Assembly: GCA_037976565.1 (NCBI GenBank)
Contig: CP137685.1
Span: 23,639,195 to 23,703,194, forward strand
Source of the DNA: Mesocentrotus franciscanus
Taxonomy: Eukaryota > Echinodermata > Echinoidea > Camarodonta > Strongylocentrotidae
Reading direction: 5' to 3'
DNA: 64,000 bases
The position numbers and the translations under genes are program-made. Numbering within the stretch: position 1 is the first letter of the stretch; every line of letters starts with the position of its first letter. The notes under the pieces were generated by a model. It ran no database searches. It was not told the origin of the DNA and saw only the letters and a program-made list of their open reading frames with translations. Below, piece after piece: positions 11,603 through 19,583 of the stretch.

Positions 11603-14285
11603 TTGTGTCTCCCTCTCTCTCAATTATTTGTCTCCCTACCTCTCTCTCTCTCTCTTTCTCTCTGTGTCTCCCTCTATCTCAGTTTTTCCTCTCTCTCCCC
11701 TCTGTCTCTCTCTTTCTGTCTCCCTCTAACTCAATTTGTGTCTCCCCCACCTTCTCTCTCTCTCTCTCTGTCTCCCTCTATCTCATTTTTGTCTCTCCAC
11801 CTCTGTCTGTCTGTCTGTCTGTCTCTATCTCTCTCTCTATCTCAATGGTTTTCTCTCCCCCGCCCCCTCCCTCTCTCTCTATTTCTCTCGCCTTCTCTCT
11901 CTCTCTCTCTCTGTCTCGCTCTCTCTGTAGGTATCTTCTTCATCCTGTTCTGATACATTACTTGCATCAGAATTGTTTGGAGCCAGAATGGCGTTAACGC
12001 CCTTCTGGCTCCAAGCAATGTGGTTTCAGATTTCAGTCTCCTTTAAAGATAAAGACCAGTTCTGGTCATGCAATTGCATTGTGAAAGAAACGTTGTGAAA
12101 TCGATCAGAAAAGGTTGATCATCTAGCATATAAGTATTGGTGTGTACTGCAAGGTTCTGGAGTCATGAAAATGATAAGAAACTTGGCCCAGTCTTGGTAA
12201 AGTTACAAGCACTGTACACAGAAAGATGTATACGGGACTACGCTACCACGTGCGCGATATCTATTTGGTCCCAATAGATATAATACTTTACCAAATATAT
12301 CAATTAGTAGGCGGTTTCCCGGCAAAATTTGTTTCATCACGTATTAGTCAAAACATATTCTTTCACATGATTGGTAATGAGAGGTTCCATTTCATTTTTT
12401 GAGAGAGGGGCGTTTCCAAAACTGGTCTTTACCTTCAATGTATTTAATTTACCCAGCTAACTTGAATATGAAACATTGGATATAAACCATTGTCACACAT
12501 TCGCTTGTTTTTTTACCTGACTGTTAAGAAAGCATGGGTATGCTTGTATGTAAGCAACAGGAGACCGACAGCTATAAGTCCTCTCCGAGGGACTAGGCAA
12601 TAAAGATCAAAGGGCGCTAGCGCATCGACTTGGTTTCAAACACGGTACCTGCCGGTTATGAGACCACTGTACGTTTATTTTTACCGGACATACAGTGCGT
12701 CCCAGAACAAAACGAAACCGAGAAGTATCGATGTTTTATCATAACTTAATCACAACTATATGTTATCAAACAAATACGTTTTCACTGGCTGCCTGTCCTA
12801 ACAACACAGAAAGAAGTCGTTGACGATCAGCCATGCATGAAGACTTTTGATAACTCTCTTTGTTGCTACGGCAGGCAGCCAGTGAAAACGCATTTGTTTG
12901 ATAAAATTATGGGAATGCAAGCCTTACTTTAAAAAAATAGAACTTTGTTATTCCTGGCTCATTTTTCCTGATTCAGGTGTCATATGAAAGGGCAAAAAAA
13001 TGAACTTTCTAGAAATGTAATTTTTTCTTCGAAATTGAGATACCGCCCGCCAAATGACTTTTTGGTTTCCTTCCTTCAAATTGCTTTTAATCACTCATGC
13101 GTGAAATATGCATCACTGGACTAGCATCAAATGAAAGAGGAGACTCTAAGCTTTATAAATATGTGTCATTTATTAATTATAGTTGTGACTAAGTTATGAT
13201 AAAACATCGATACTTCTCGGTTTCGTTTTTTCTGGGACGCACTGTATAATTGAAGAAAAGTGATTATTGATTATCACGTCTCCGTTATTCTTTCTTTCAT
13301 TCATTTACTCTCATTTTCAAGTTTCTGTATTATCCCATTCTCGCAATGGCTGAGTGGTCTTTAAAAAAACACCCACTTTTCAATGAAAAGTCATACAACG
13401 ACAAGTCGTCTTCTTCATTTACCCCTTTCTAGGTGTGTTTATATTTTGGCTGATCTACGGTTACTACTACAGCATCATGGATCACTCAGGAATCCATTTA
13501 GAGCCATTGTGGCCATGGCAACCACAAGTTATCTTTCATGATAATCATCACGAGTAAGTATTCTCTCTTCATACCATGTTATCTCCTTTAGATAATCAGA
13601 GAAGCATTCATAGAAATCAGAAAAGGGAATTATGATTGTCATGATGACCAAGAAATATGTTCAATGGAGTTCTGGTATTAGTTCCTTAATTGTGGACGTG
13701 TTGACGTATAGTGGTTCATTCACTTGACTCTTAATTCAAGGGTGGATGGCTCAATTCCCAACCCGGCTCTAACGTCTTGTGGCAAGGCATTAATCCACAT
13801 TTGCCACTCTCCATCCAGGTGTAAATGGGTTCCTTGCAATAGCTGGGGTAATTGCTGGAGTAATAATAATCACAGGGTCCTCAGGAAGAACAGCATTGAT
13901 GCTGATGAGACTTCCCTGGGTAAACAAAATTATTAATATTATTATTATTATTGTTATTATTATCATCATTATTATTATCATTACTTATTATCATTATTAT
14001 TATTATTATCATTATTATTACGATTATTATTATTATTATTACCAATTATCATCATTATTATTATTACTTATAATTATTATCATCATTATTCCTAAAATGA
14101 ATAAGACTGTAAATTTCTTGTTCAACCCTTACAGGTTTTTTCACTGTAACTTCGGATTTAACACCGAGATGTTCGACAAACTTCACGGAACTTTCATAAG
14201 AAAGGATCGCCAGTACTCGGAAACCACCTTCGGAGGACAGGGTGCTCCAAAAAGTTTAACGCCGCAAAATAAAAAGGGCAACTGA
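5589..14285 (+). CDS. sterol desaturase / fatty acid hydroxylase family protein, copy A (gene span, six coding exons, frameshifted)
   Basis: Coding exons are 5589-5700, 8713-8864, 10025-10235, 11204-11499, 13433-13553 and 14135-14285. The family consists of ER-type membrane di-iron enzymes that hydroxylate or desaturate sterols or lipids with O2. The three histidine boxes are HKAMH, HKLHH and HDNHH, at residues about 204-208, 217-221 and 293-297 once the frame is followed past the defect. The third is followed by a spaced NFG...DKLHGT motif typical of the family. The TP...A-HP...H-AG pattern and the C-terminal FGGQGAP recall lathosterol-oxidase-like members more than FAXDC2, so I give no symbol and the substrate is unknown. 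Exon 4 lacks one base near 11411-11412, which puts a stop at 11422-11424 and gives a 231-residue product without box 3. All splice phases agree with copy B at 19466-26423. Confidence 0.85.
6095..6785 (+). mobile_element. non-LTR retrotransposon 3' fragment (RTE-like), in copy A intron 1
   Basis: Two adjoining frames (6097-6321 and 6312-6764) encode the C-terminal part of a reverse transcriptase ORF: YKYLGQTL, then SLRRRMFNQCILTTMTYGSE, WRWAGHVARLQDNRW and RRWRDDL, which are recurrent C-terminal motifs of animal RTE/Jockey-type non-LTR elements. A single-base deletion near 6312 breaks the frame. The copy ends in (GATA)n at about 6766-6780, as RTE elements often do with short tandem-repeat tails. 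It is 5'-truncated and inactive. The clade is inferred from motif memory. Confidence 0.75.
7060..8712 (+). other. remainder of copy A intron 1
   Basis: AT-rich intronic sequence with no recognisable exon, RNA gene or bounded repeat. It ends in the acceptor TTCTTCCATACAG used by exon 2. Confidence 0.6.
8713..8864 (+). CDS. copy A coding exon 2
   Basis: The acceptor CCATACAG precedes it; it enters in phase 1 and leaves in phase 0 at donor GTTCGT. The first residues, GDWLLFYVQ..KLW, match copy B exon 2 (GDWLLMYVQ..RLW). The remaining ~35 residues are unrelated in sequence and the exon is 6 bp longer, so this is the fastest-diverging part of the pair. Confidence 0.85.
9025..9300 (+). repeat. SINE 3' part with (TTA/TCA)n tail
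   Basis: The block GAAATGCTAAAGCGCCATAATGGCAGCC, then GCCAGG, GGCCAGGAGTGTCAAGT and GAGCGCTTTATAAGAAC, is nearly the same as 59260-59370 in a full-length SINE. It is followed by about 130 bp of (TTA/TCA)n. The tRNA-like head is missing. Confidence 0.75.
9538..9856 (+). repeat. tRNA-headed SINE
   Basis: The head starts GGTGTCGTAGTCGAGTGG (Pol III A-box-like TAGTCGAGTGG) and has the B box GGATTCGATTCC at about 9590-9601. The body has TTTGTCAAGGCATTAATCTAC, ACCCAGGAG and TGGGGACCTGG, then a tail ending GCGCTATATAAATCCAG. It lies in copy A intron 2. Confidence 0.8.
9857..9960. repeat. fragment of a MITE-like repeat
   Basis: GGGCCCCGTCTAATAAAGAG followed by GTTGCGATTGATC and two further copies of an AATCAATCGCAAGT word. 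The inverted GCGATTGATC/AATCAATCGC words suggest the end of a TIR element; no matching far end was found. Confidence 0.4.
10025..10235 (+). CDS. copy A coding exon 3
   Basis: It enters in phase 0 after TTCTTGGCAG and leaves in phase 1 at GTAATG; its 211 bp length equals copy B exon 3. It encodes a transmembrane segment (GFVILYGVGG) and then the conserved cytosolic block RAAEWKCQPDRFLTPEDDRL (close to 77% identical in copy B by eye), ending in a second hydrophobic helix. Confidence 0.92.
10842..11149. repeat. minisatellite with inverted ends
   Basis: About 15 imperfect copies of an 18-20 bp unit, consensus like CCCTAGGACAACTACC. The first unit reads AGGACACCTACCCC and the last bases read GGGGTAGGTGTCC, its reverse complement, so the array sits between short inverted ends. 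It lies in copy A intron 3, ending 55 bp before exon 4. Confidence 0.85.
11204..11499 (+). CDS. copy A coding exon 4 (one-base deletion)
   Basis: It encodes GILVTYIMNGGE, a YFLLSIPVNYIYNEAAAYYSH helix and box 1 HKAMH, then box 2 HKLHH. At the Pro-Thr-Pro that follows box 2 the text is CCCACCCCTTTGGAGCC, one base short: copy B has 297 bp here, this copy 296. In the shifted frame a TAG stops translation at 11422-11424; in the other frame AMHPYDF, a membrane helix and MHAG continue to the donor GTAAGG as in copy B. The deletion lies at a C4/T3 run, so an assembly error is possible. Confidence 0.9.
11551..11931. repeat. (CT)n microsatellite in copy A intron 4
   Basis: CT/CTGT low-complexity DNA of about 380 bp. 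The long Ser/Leu/Pro-rich open frames across it are composition artefacts. Confidence 0.9.
11977..12014. repeat. 38-nt hairpin
   Basis: TTGGAGCCAGAA followed by GGCGTTAACGCC and then TTCTGGCTCCAA: a nearly perfect palindrome with one extra base on each side of the centre. It lies directly between the CT tract and the TIR element at 12043. Confidence 0.8.
12043..12438. mobile_element. TIR element (TTAAAG family), copy 1
   Basis: The ends are inverted: left TTAAAGATAAAGACCAGTTC and right AACTGGTCTTTACCTTCAA. The whole 396 bp has a full-length relative at 58654-59049, more than 90% identical by eye, and decayed copies at about 20905-21260 and 330-560. There is no coding capacity, so it is a MITE. 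I could not settle a target duplication, so the superfamily is open. Confidence 0.8.
12693..13244. mobile_element. Tc1/mariner-type MITE with a nested inner palindrome, 552 bp
   Basis: The terminal inverted repeats start CAGTGCGTCCCAGA and continue for about 66 bp with few mismatches (CGAAACCGAGAAGTATCGAT, then TTTTATCATAACTTA). TA dinucleotides flank both ends (12691-12692 and 13245-13246), the target duplication of Tc1/mariner elements. A separate inverted pair lies inside: CAAACAAATACGTTTTCACT with GGCTGCCTG at about 12775-12805, and its complement at about 12872-12902. There is no transposase frame. Confidence 0.8.
13433..13553 (+). CDS. copy A coding exon 5
   Basis: It follows the acceptor CCCCTTTCTAG and leaves in phase 2 at GTAAGT. 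It encodes the last hydrophobic helix (IFWLIYGYYYSI), the DHSGIHL motif and box 3 HDNHH. Length 121 bp, identical to copy B exon 5. Confidence 0.92.
13699..14095 (+). repeat. SINE with long (ATT)n tail in copy A intron 5
   Basis: A tRNA-like head (ATAGTGGTTCATTCACTTGA, then a weak B box GGCTCAATTCCC), the body GGCAAGGCATTAATCCAC, CATTTGCCACTCTCC and AGGTGTAAATGGG, and about 160 bp of (ATT/ATC)n. The tail ends about 40 bp before exon 6. Confidence 0.8.
14135..14285 (+). CDS. copy A terminal coding exon 6
   Basis: It follows AACCCTTACAG; the first base completes a split Glu codon after box 3. It encodes FFHCNFGFNTEMFDKLHGTF, then YSETTFGGQGAPKS and a polar tail ending KKGN before TGA. An AATAAA lies 7 bp after the stop at 14292-14297, which seems too close to be the only polyadenylation signal; other AATAAA motifs occur near 14470 and 15775. 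Confidence 0.9.
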
Positions 14286-14550
14286 GTAAAGAATAAAGAT
14301 GTTAATACAATATTAAAACAGGTTCCGAAGTTTTGTTATTTTTAAATAGAGAGATGAAAATTACATAAATGTGAGGATCGTCGGTACACGGAAAGCATCT
14401 TCGGGGATAGGGTGCTCCAAAAAGTTAAACGCCACAAAATAAAAAGGGCAACTGAGTAAATGAAATAATAAATATGTTAAGACAATAATACATTAAGTTC
14501 CAAAGTTTTTTAAATTTGTAAATAGAAAGATAAGATTACAAAATGTGAGA
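14203..14550 (+). repeat. tandem partial duplication of exon 6 tail and 3' flank
   Basis: The segment from about 14203 (AGGATCGCCAGTACTCGGAA ...) to about 14370 is repeated directly at about 14373-14550 (AGGATCGTCGGTACACGGAA ...). Both contain the GGTGCTCCAAAAAGTT, AAATAAAAAGGGCAACTGAG and TTTTTAAAT/TTTGTAAAT landmarks. The second copy has substitutions in the coding-derived part (GGGGATAG for GGAGGACAG), so it is a relic that is not translated. Confidence 0.88.
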
Positions 14551-14559
14551 AGTGGCGAG

Positions 14560-15145
14560 CATTCATCTGTACTTGATTTACAAGATCTTTCATGATGTTC
14601 ATGATAAGAATACCTATATGAAATATGATAGTAAAAGTTATTAAAAATAAGATAGTAGCACGATAATTGAACTACGTAATTTATCTCAGTAAAATGTAAG
14701 AAAATAATACAAAATGTTCTTAAATATAAAACGTATGAAGAGATATGTAGTTCTTTTATCAGGGATATTCAACGCTCGATAAACTGTATGTGTAAAACTG
14801 TTCAAAGTACATGTTAAAAAGAAATCAGTCCAAATGTTTCAAGAAATAAGATTGTAATATGAGTCGTATTTTATTTGAAACTACTGAAACAGATAAAGTG
14901 ATATTTGTGATTATAGAGCATTTTCCATACGTCGAGCTGAATATTTCCTTTCATAAATGTTTATCATTCTCAATCATGTTCGGTCTTAAATTTTTAAGAA
15001 AGAACATTCAGCGATTTAGATAATGGCAAGACCATGTGCAAAAAAAAAAAACTTAAAAAATTCACACAATTTGGGCAAATGTGAGACTATTGAATAAAAG
15101 AAAGAAAAAAAAGAGAATAGAATTTGTTTCAGAAATAAATGAAAG
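14560..15145. other. 3' flank of copy A, nothing recognised
   Basis: Strongly AT-rich. It may be part of a long 3' UTR, but no boundary can be placed. Confidence 0.4.
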
Positions 15146-15149
15146 GGGA

Positions 15150-15347
15150 GGTGTCGAGGTCTAGTGGATCCGTCACCGAACTTTGGATCACATGGTTAGC
15201 GGTTCGAGTCCTACCACGGCACTTTATCCTTTGGCAAGACATTGATCTACATTTGCCACTCTCCACCCAGTTGAGGTAAATGGGTACCTGGCAGATATTA
15301 ATTCCTTAAAATGATAATGGAGCACCGTAAGTGTACGTCTGACTATT

Positions 15348-15381
<34 letters not shown>

Positions 15382-15385
15382 CTAA
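15150..15385 (+). repeat. tRNA-headed SINE
   Basis: Starts GGTGTCGAGGTCTAGTGG, with B box GGTTCGAGTCC at 15201-15211, then TTTGGCAAGACATTGATCTA, the TTGCCACTCTCCACCCAG block and GGGTACCTGG, and a (TTA/TCA)n tail. Confidence 0.85.
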
Positions 15386-15389
15386 TTAT

Positions 15390-18055
15390 CAAAACCTGAT
15401 GTTGCATATATTTCTGTGAGCGACTATAGAGGTAGGCAGTTTTAAACTAAATGACGCACATACTTAGATATGAAGATCAGTTTGTGCCGAGTGTAAAACT
15501 GCTTAATCATTGCTAATGGCGAGTTCATAGACACCACTTATATAAACAACAAAAATATTATATTTTTGCTTATGTGAGGATATATTAAATGGTATCTGAA
15601 GGTGTCATTCCTTCGTCTTCTTGATTTGAATAGTGTGTACAGCAATACATTCTGAGCATGCATGCTGGAGCCTTTCGTGTATTATTACTGCACTCGGCAT
15701 ATATCCCGAAGAATGTGTCTTCAAAAAGCATAGTTTTTAGCTTTTATCATTGTTTATGTAAACCTTCTTTTTGAAATAAAATTGTTGATTTTATATAACA
15801 TCATATCAGACGGGTTTTTCGATTTTGTTGACCTCTACTTCATATTAACCTGACCGGCACATTTATTATATTTCTATATCTGAAAATTTCGAAATCAAAC
15901 ATTGAATTCGTTGGACTTTTATGACGGGTTTAATTATTTTATGTCATGTTGTGATTGTTTCTTATAAGATACCGTACAATCTGTTTGTCGTATTGTGATG
16001 TCAGTCAAAGTCACCTTCTGTCCTGAGGTAGAGACAATAAACTTGAACCTTAAAGTAATTAAGCTATATGTACCTTGTGGTCTTTAATATGGACTGGCTA
16101 TCAGATAATCATGTATCATCAAAATTAATACAGATAATACGGTATTTTCGTGTTTACATAATTTTACACAAAAGCATCAAACTTTGCCAACAGATGTATA
16201 TTCTGTCCTCAACATTTTGTTAACAGACCTGCTTATTCTCACTACGTCCTCCTCTCTTCTTAAATTTCAATTTTTCAATTTCAACTTTATTTCTGTTTCC
16301 AACAAAACATTACAAATCAATTATAATCATTTACACAAATTAAGGAATACATATCGGAAACAGAGGGGTCCACTAAAAGGCAATGCTTATGCTTGTAAAA
16401 TTGTGGACCCCTCAAATAATAGTAAGAAATAATGAGTAATCAACTTAACAAATTCGTAACTACAAAAAGGAAATAGAAATAGGAAGACAGGGGACGCCAA
16501 CAGAGACGAAAACGGGACAAGAGAGGCTATTCGAGGTCTAAAAGTTTGTTGCCCTCAGCTATTATTAGGCAAAAGTTCGTTCACCTGAAAAAGATCACGC
16601 AGTCTATAAAAACTTGATGGATTGTAATAATGGCTTCCTGAAATAGTGACTGCATAAAGGGAAGGTGAAGAAAGGCAAGTAAAGTTTATGATGATAATGT
16701 TTCGAACAGTCCTCGCAAAGATGAATGAAGATAGCAGAAAGTGAACATCTGATCTGGAATCGCCCAATTTGTTACCATTTCAAGACCCGATCTTGTCAGG
16801 AGCTTTGAGATTTTCTGGCGAACCCGATTTACGTGGAGTCGACACGTATGCAAACACGTATGAATATAGCTTGATTGATTTTATTTGTTGCTTTGGTGAA
16901 TATTTGAGGCGCACCCTGCCACTTGGTTTTCGGAGGGGTGAGTGTGTTTGTTTTTGTCTAGCTTTTTAATTTCGGGGGGTCTATAAATGGAGCGGTGGGT
17001 GTGGAGTATGCCGGGTCTGCCAGTGTTTAATGCTGAATACGTCTCTGTTATTATCTTTCAACACAACGTATGAGGATCATGTAGAAAGAACAAGTTTTCT
17101 TTGATTGAAGTAGACGCTTGAATTGAATATGTCTGGACGGCATGAATTCTATTCATGAATAACTCATAAATCATACTTTTGCATGATCACAGTAGATGCG
17201 AGGGATGATGATTTTTGCTTTTTTCAGGACGTCAACAATGAAGAATTCTTTAATACAATGATTATGAATCAAACTTCGCTCACTTTTGAAAAACTTGCAT
17301 TGGTTACACCTGACCTATCGGGAATTCAAAGGTTATACATTTAAAAATACAATTCAACGTTTCAATGTTGTAAAGAAACGAACGAGAAATGGAGCAGGTG
17401 TTTCACAACGTACCACGCACTAGTCCAGCCTCTGTACCGTTTCCGTGTCGCGCACCCAATCAGCTGATAAAATAACACACCCTCAACGTTGAAAGTAACC
17501 ATAGCCATTCCTCTCTTTCTGAGGTCTCGATAACGTTCGTGGGGACGGAAATTTGGGGATAGCGCGATCAATGGAGAGAGCGCGCTGTGTGTGGGATCGG
17601 TGCGTGGGTTGGAGAATAAAAACAATGAACGGACTGAATCTGGACTAACCACGCACCCACGCACCGGCACGCAGACATGTACTTTATTCTTTGTTACAGC
17701 TGCATTGATCGTATCTGCAACACAGAAAATTGCTATCCAGGCCTCCTTGATTTTATTCTCAAACATAATATCTATTAAATTTTGTCACTGCCAATTTGGT
17801 TTAAAACCTCAATCAAAAGAGACCTACTCTTAAAATACCGGCCAACATCGCATGCCCTTGATCATTAGGGGGCGCTTTCCCACTGATCTCTATACCTCCG
17901 TTTACCACGTAGCGGGCGAGATTTTTACTTGTCGAGTTGTACAAGAATAACATCACAATTTCATGGAAATTTACCACTTAGAACCGTTTATGGAAGTGCT
18001 TCTATACTTGACCTTGATCAGTATGGGTTACTTCACAAATTGTTTTCAGCTATGC
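15390..18055. other. intergenic between copies A and B
   Basis: No exon or RNA gene is recognisable. AATAAA motifs at about 15775 and 16027 could serve copy A transcripts. The stretch 17380-17900 is GC-richer than its surroundings and contains open frames on both strands (for example 134 codons on the minus strand at 17362-17766) without any family signature. It could include an upstream promoter or 5' UTR exon for copy B, but I cannot connect it by splice sites. Confidence 0.4.
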
Positions 18056-18059
18056 CGCC

Positions 18060-18165
18060 GTTCTAATAGTAATACTCACCCAGTGACCCAGGTGTAAATG
18101 GGTCCCTGGTAACGCTGGGGTAATAATAATAGCAGGACACGCATGAAGAGCAGTACTAGTTGAAT
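18060..18165 (+). repeat. SINE fragment
   Basis: Short body fragment: ACCCAGGTGTAAATGGGTCC, then CTGGGGTAATAATAATAGCA and a degraded GAAGAGCAGTA block shared with the SINE copies at 13720-13920 and 20381-20600. Confidence 0.65.
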
Positions 18166-18230
18166 AACATGTTCCTTTTTTTTTTTGAATATCTCAGCAT
18201 TTAAATAGAAGTAGCCGCATATACCAATTG

Positions 18231-18233
<3 letters not shown>

Positions 18234-18285
<52 letters not shown>
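18234..18285. repeat. (TC)n microsatellite
   Basis: Uninterrupted (TC)n of about 48 bp. Confidence 0.95.
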
Positions 18286-18286
<1 letters not shown>

Positions 18287-18467
18287 CTGAAGCAAGCCGG
18301 CTTTTGTCATTTTTTGCCATTGAATTCCTGTTGTTTTTTGTCTGTATATATATTTTCATATTTTGCTGTCGCTGTAATCATAAGTTAAAGAGCTGCATGC
18401 AGTTCAAGCGCACGCTTACGCTGCAGCTCTTTTGCATTTTCTATGACAATCGTTCCCAACATTTTGT

Positions 18468-19305
18468 TGCATAAATTGTGTTATTCATTGTGATTTGAAA
18501 AAAATATTACCACTATGTACACAATGTTCATATTGTTACTGATTATTATTGTATGAAACATGCAGAAATCAATAAATCAAATCAAATCAAATCAAAATCA
18601 ATACTGATTGATAAATTGTGTTATTCATTGTGATTTGAAAAAAATATTACCACTATGTACACAATGTTCATATTGTTACTGATTATTATTGTATGAAACA
18701 TGCAGAAATCAATAAATCAAATCAAATCAAATCAAAATCAATACTGATTGATAAATTGTGTTATTCATTGTGATTTGAAAAAAATATTACCACTATGTAC
18801 ACAATGTTCATATTGTTACTGATTATTATTGTATGAAACATGCAGAAATCAATTAATCAAATCAAATCAAATCAAAATCAATACTGATTGATAAATTGTG
18901 TTATTCATTGTGATTTGAAAAAAATATTACCACTATGTACAACATGTTCATATTGTTACTGATTATTATTGTACGAAACATGCAGAAATCAATAAATCAA
19001 ATCAAATCAAATCAAAATCAATACTGATTGATAAATTGTGTTATTCATTGTGATTTGAAAAAAATATTACCACTATGTACAACATGTTCATATTGTTACT
19101 GATTATTATTGTATGAAACATGCAGAAATCAATAAATCAAATCAAATCAAATCAAAATCAATACTGATTGATAAATTGTGTTATTCATTGTGATTTGAAA
19201 AAAATATTACCACTATGTACAACATGTTCATATTGTTACTGATTATTATTGTATGAAACATGCATAAATCAATAAATCAAATCAAATCAAAATCAATACT
19301 GATGT
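18468..19305. repeat. 140-bp tandem satellite, about 6 copies
   Basis: The landmark ATACTGATTGATAAATTGTG recurs at 18601, 18741, 18881, 19021 and 19161, an exact 140-bp period, with a first unit starting near 18471 and a shortened last one ending near 19300. Each unit ends in an (AATCA)n run. Units are nearly identical: the first three read GTACACAATG and the last three GTACAACATG. A hairpin (AAGAGCTGCA...TGCAGCTCTT, about 18389-18433) precedes the array, resembling the 3' end of a retroposon. Confidence 0.95.
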
Positions 19306-19465
19306 GGCTACCCTGGGTAAATACAACCCAGTTATTAACAATTACAATACCATTAACTCCATCACTACCTCGTTTACGATTATCACCAGTCTATTTATAT
19401 TTTTTGGGGCCCTTTTTTATTTTGTATTTGTTTATTTTCTTTTATTTCTATTTTTAGAGAAGCAT

Positions 19466-19583
19466 ATGATGGCTGAAGCAGGTAGAATGGGCAAATTAGT
19501 CTCGCTACTGGCCCGAATCAGAACAGCTATACTTGTAGGACTGGGTACTCTCCTTACAGCACTACTGGCTACTGGATTAAGAG
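19466..19583 (+). CDS. copy B coding exon 1
   Basis: Two adjacent ATGs occur (19466 and 19469); the second has A at -3 and G at +4 and may be the one used. An acceptor-like CTATTTTTAG ends at 19457, so an untranslated exon may lie upstream. The open frame extends further 5' from 19304, but that part has no similarity to copy A exon 1 and precedes the acceptor. The exon encodes a hydrophobic helix ending ATGLRG, phase 1 at GTACAT. Confidence 0.82.

Noticed and set aside
11464..11997. 177-codon plus-strand frame after copy A box 2
   Set aside because: Starts in the shifted frame of exon 4, then runs through the CT microsatellite past a good donor at 11500.
17362..17766. 134-codon minus-strand frame in a GC-richer block
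   Set aside because: No recognisable motif, no splice partner, and an overlapping frame on the other strand; kept only as unexplained intergenic sequence.
18601..19300. CRISPR-like array
   Set aside because: Units are contiguous 140-bp repeats without unique spacers, in an animal genome.
19304..19465. Upstream extension of copy B exon 1 to an ATG at 19304
   Set aside because: The extension crosses the end of the satellite and a T-rich acceptor (CTATTTTTAG at 19448-19457) and has no counterpart in copy A.
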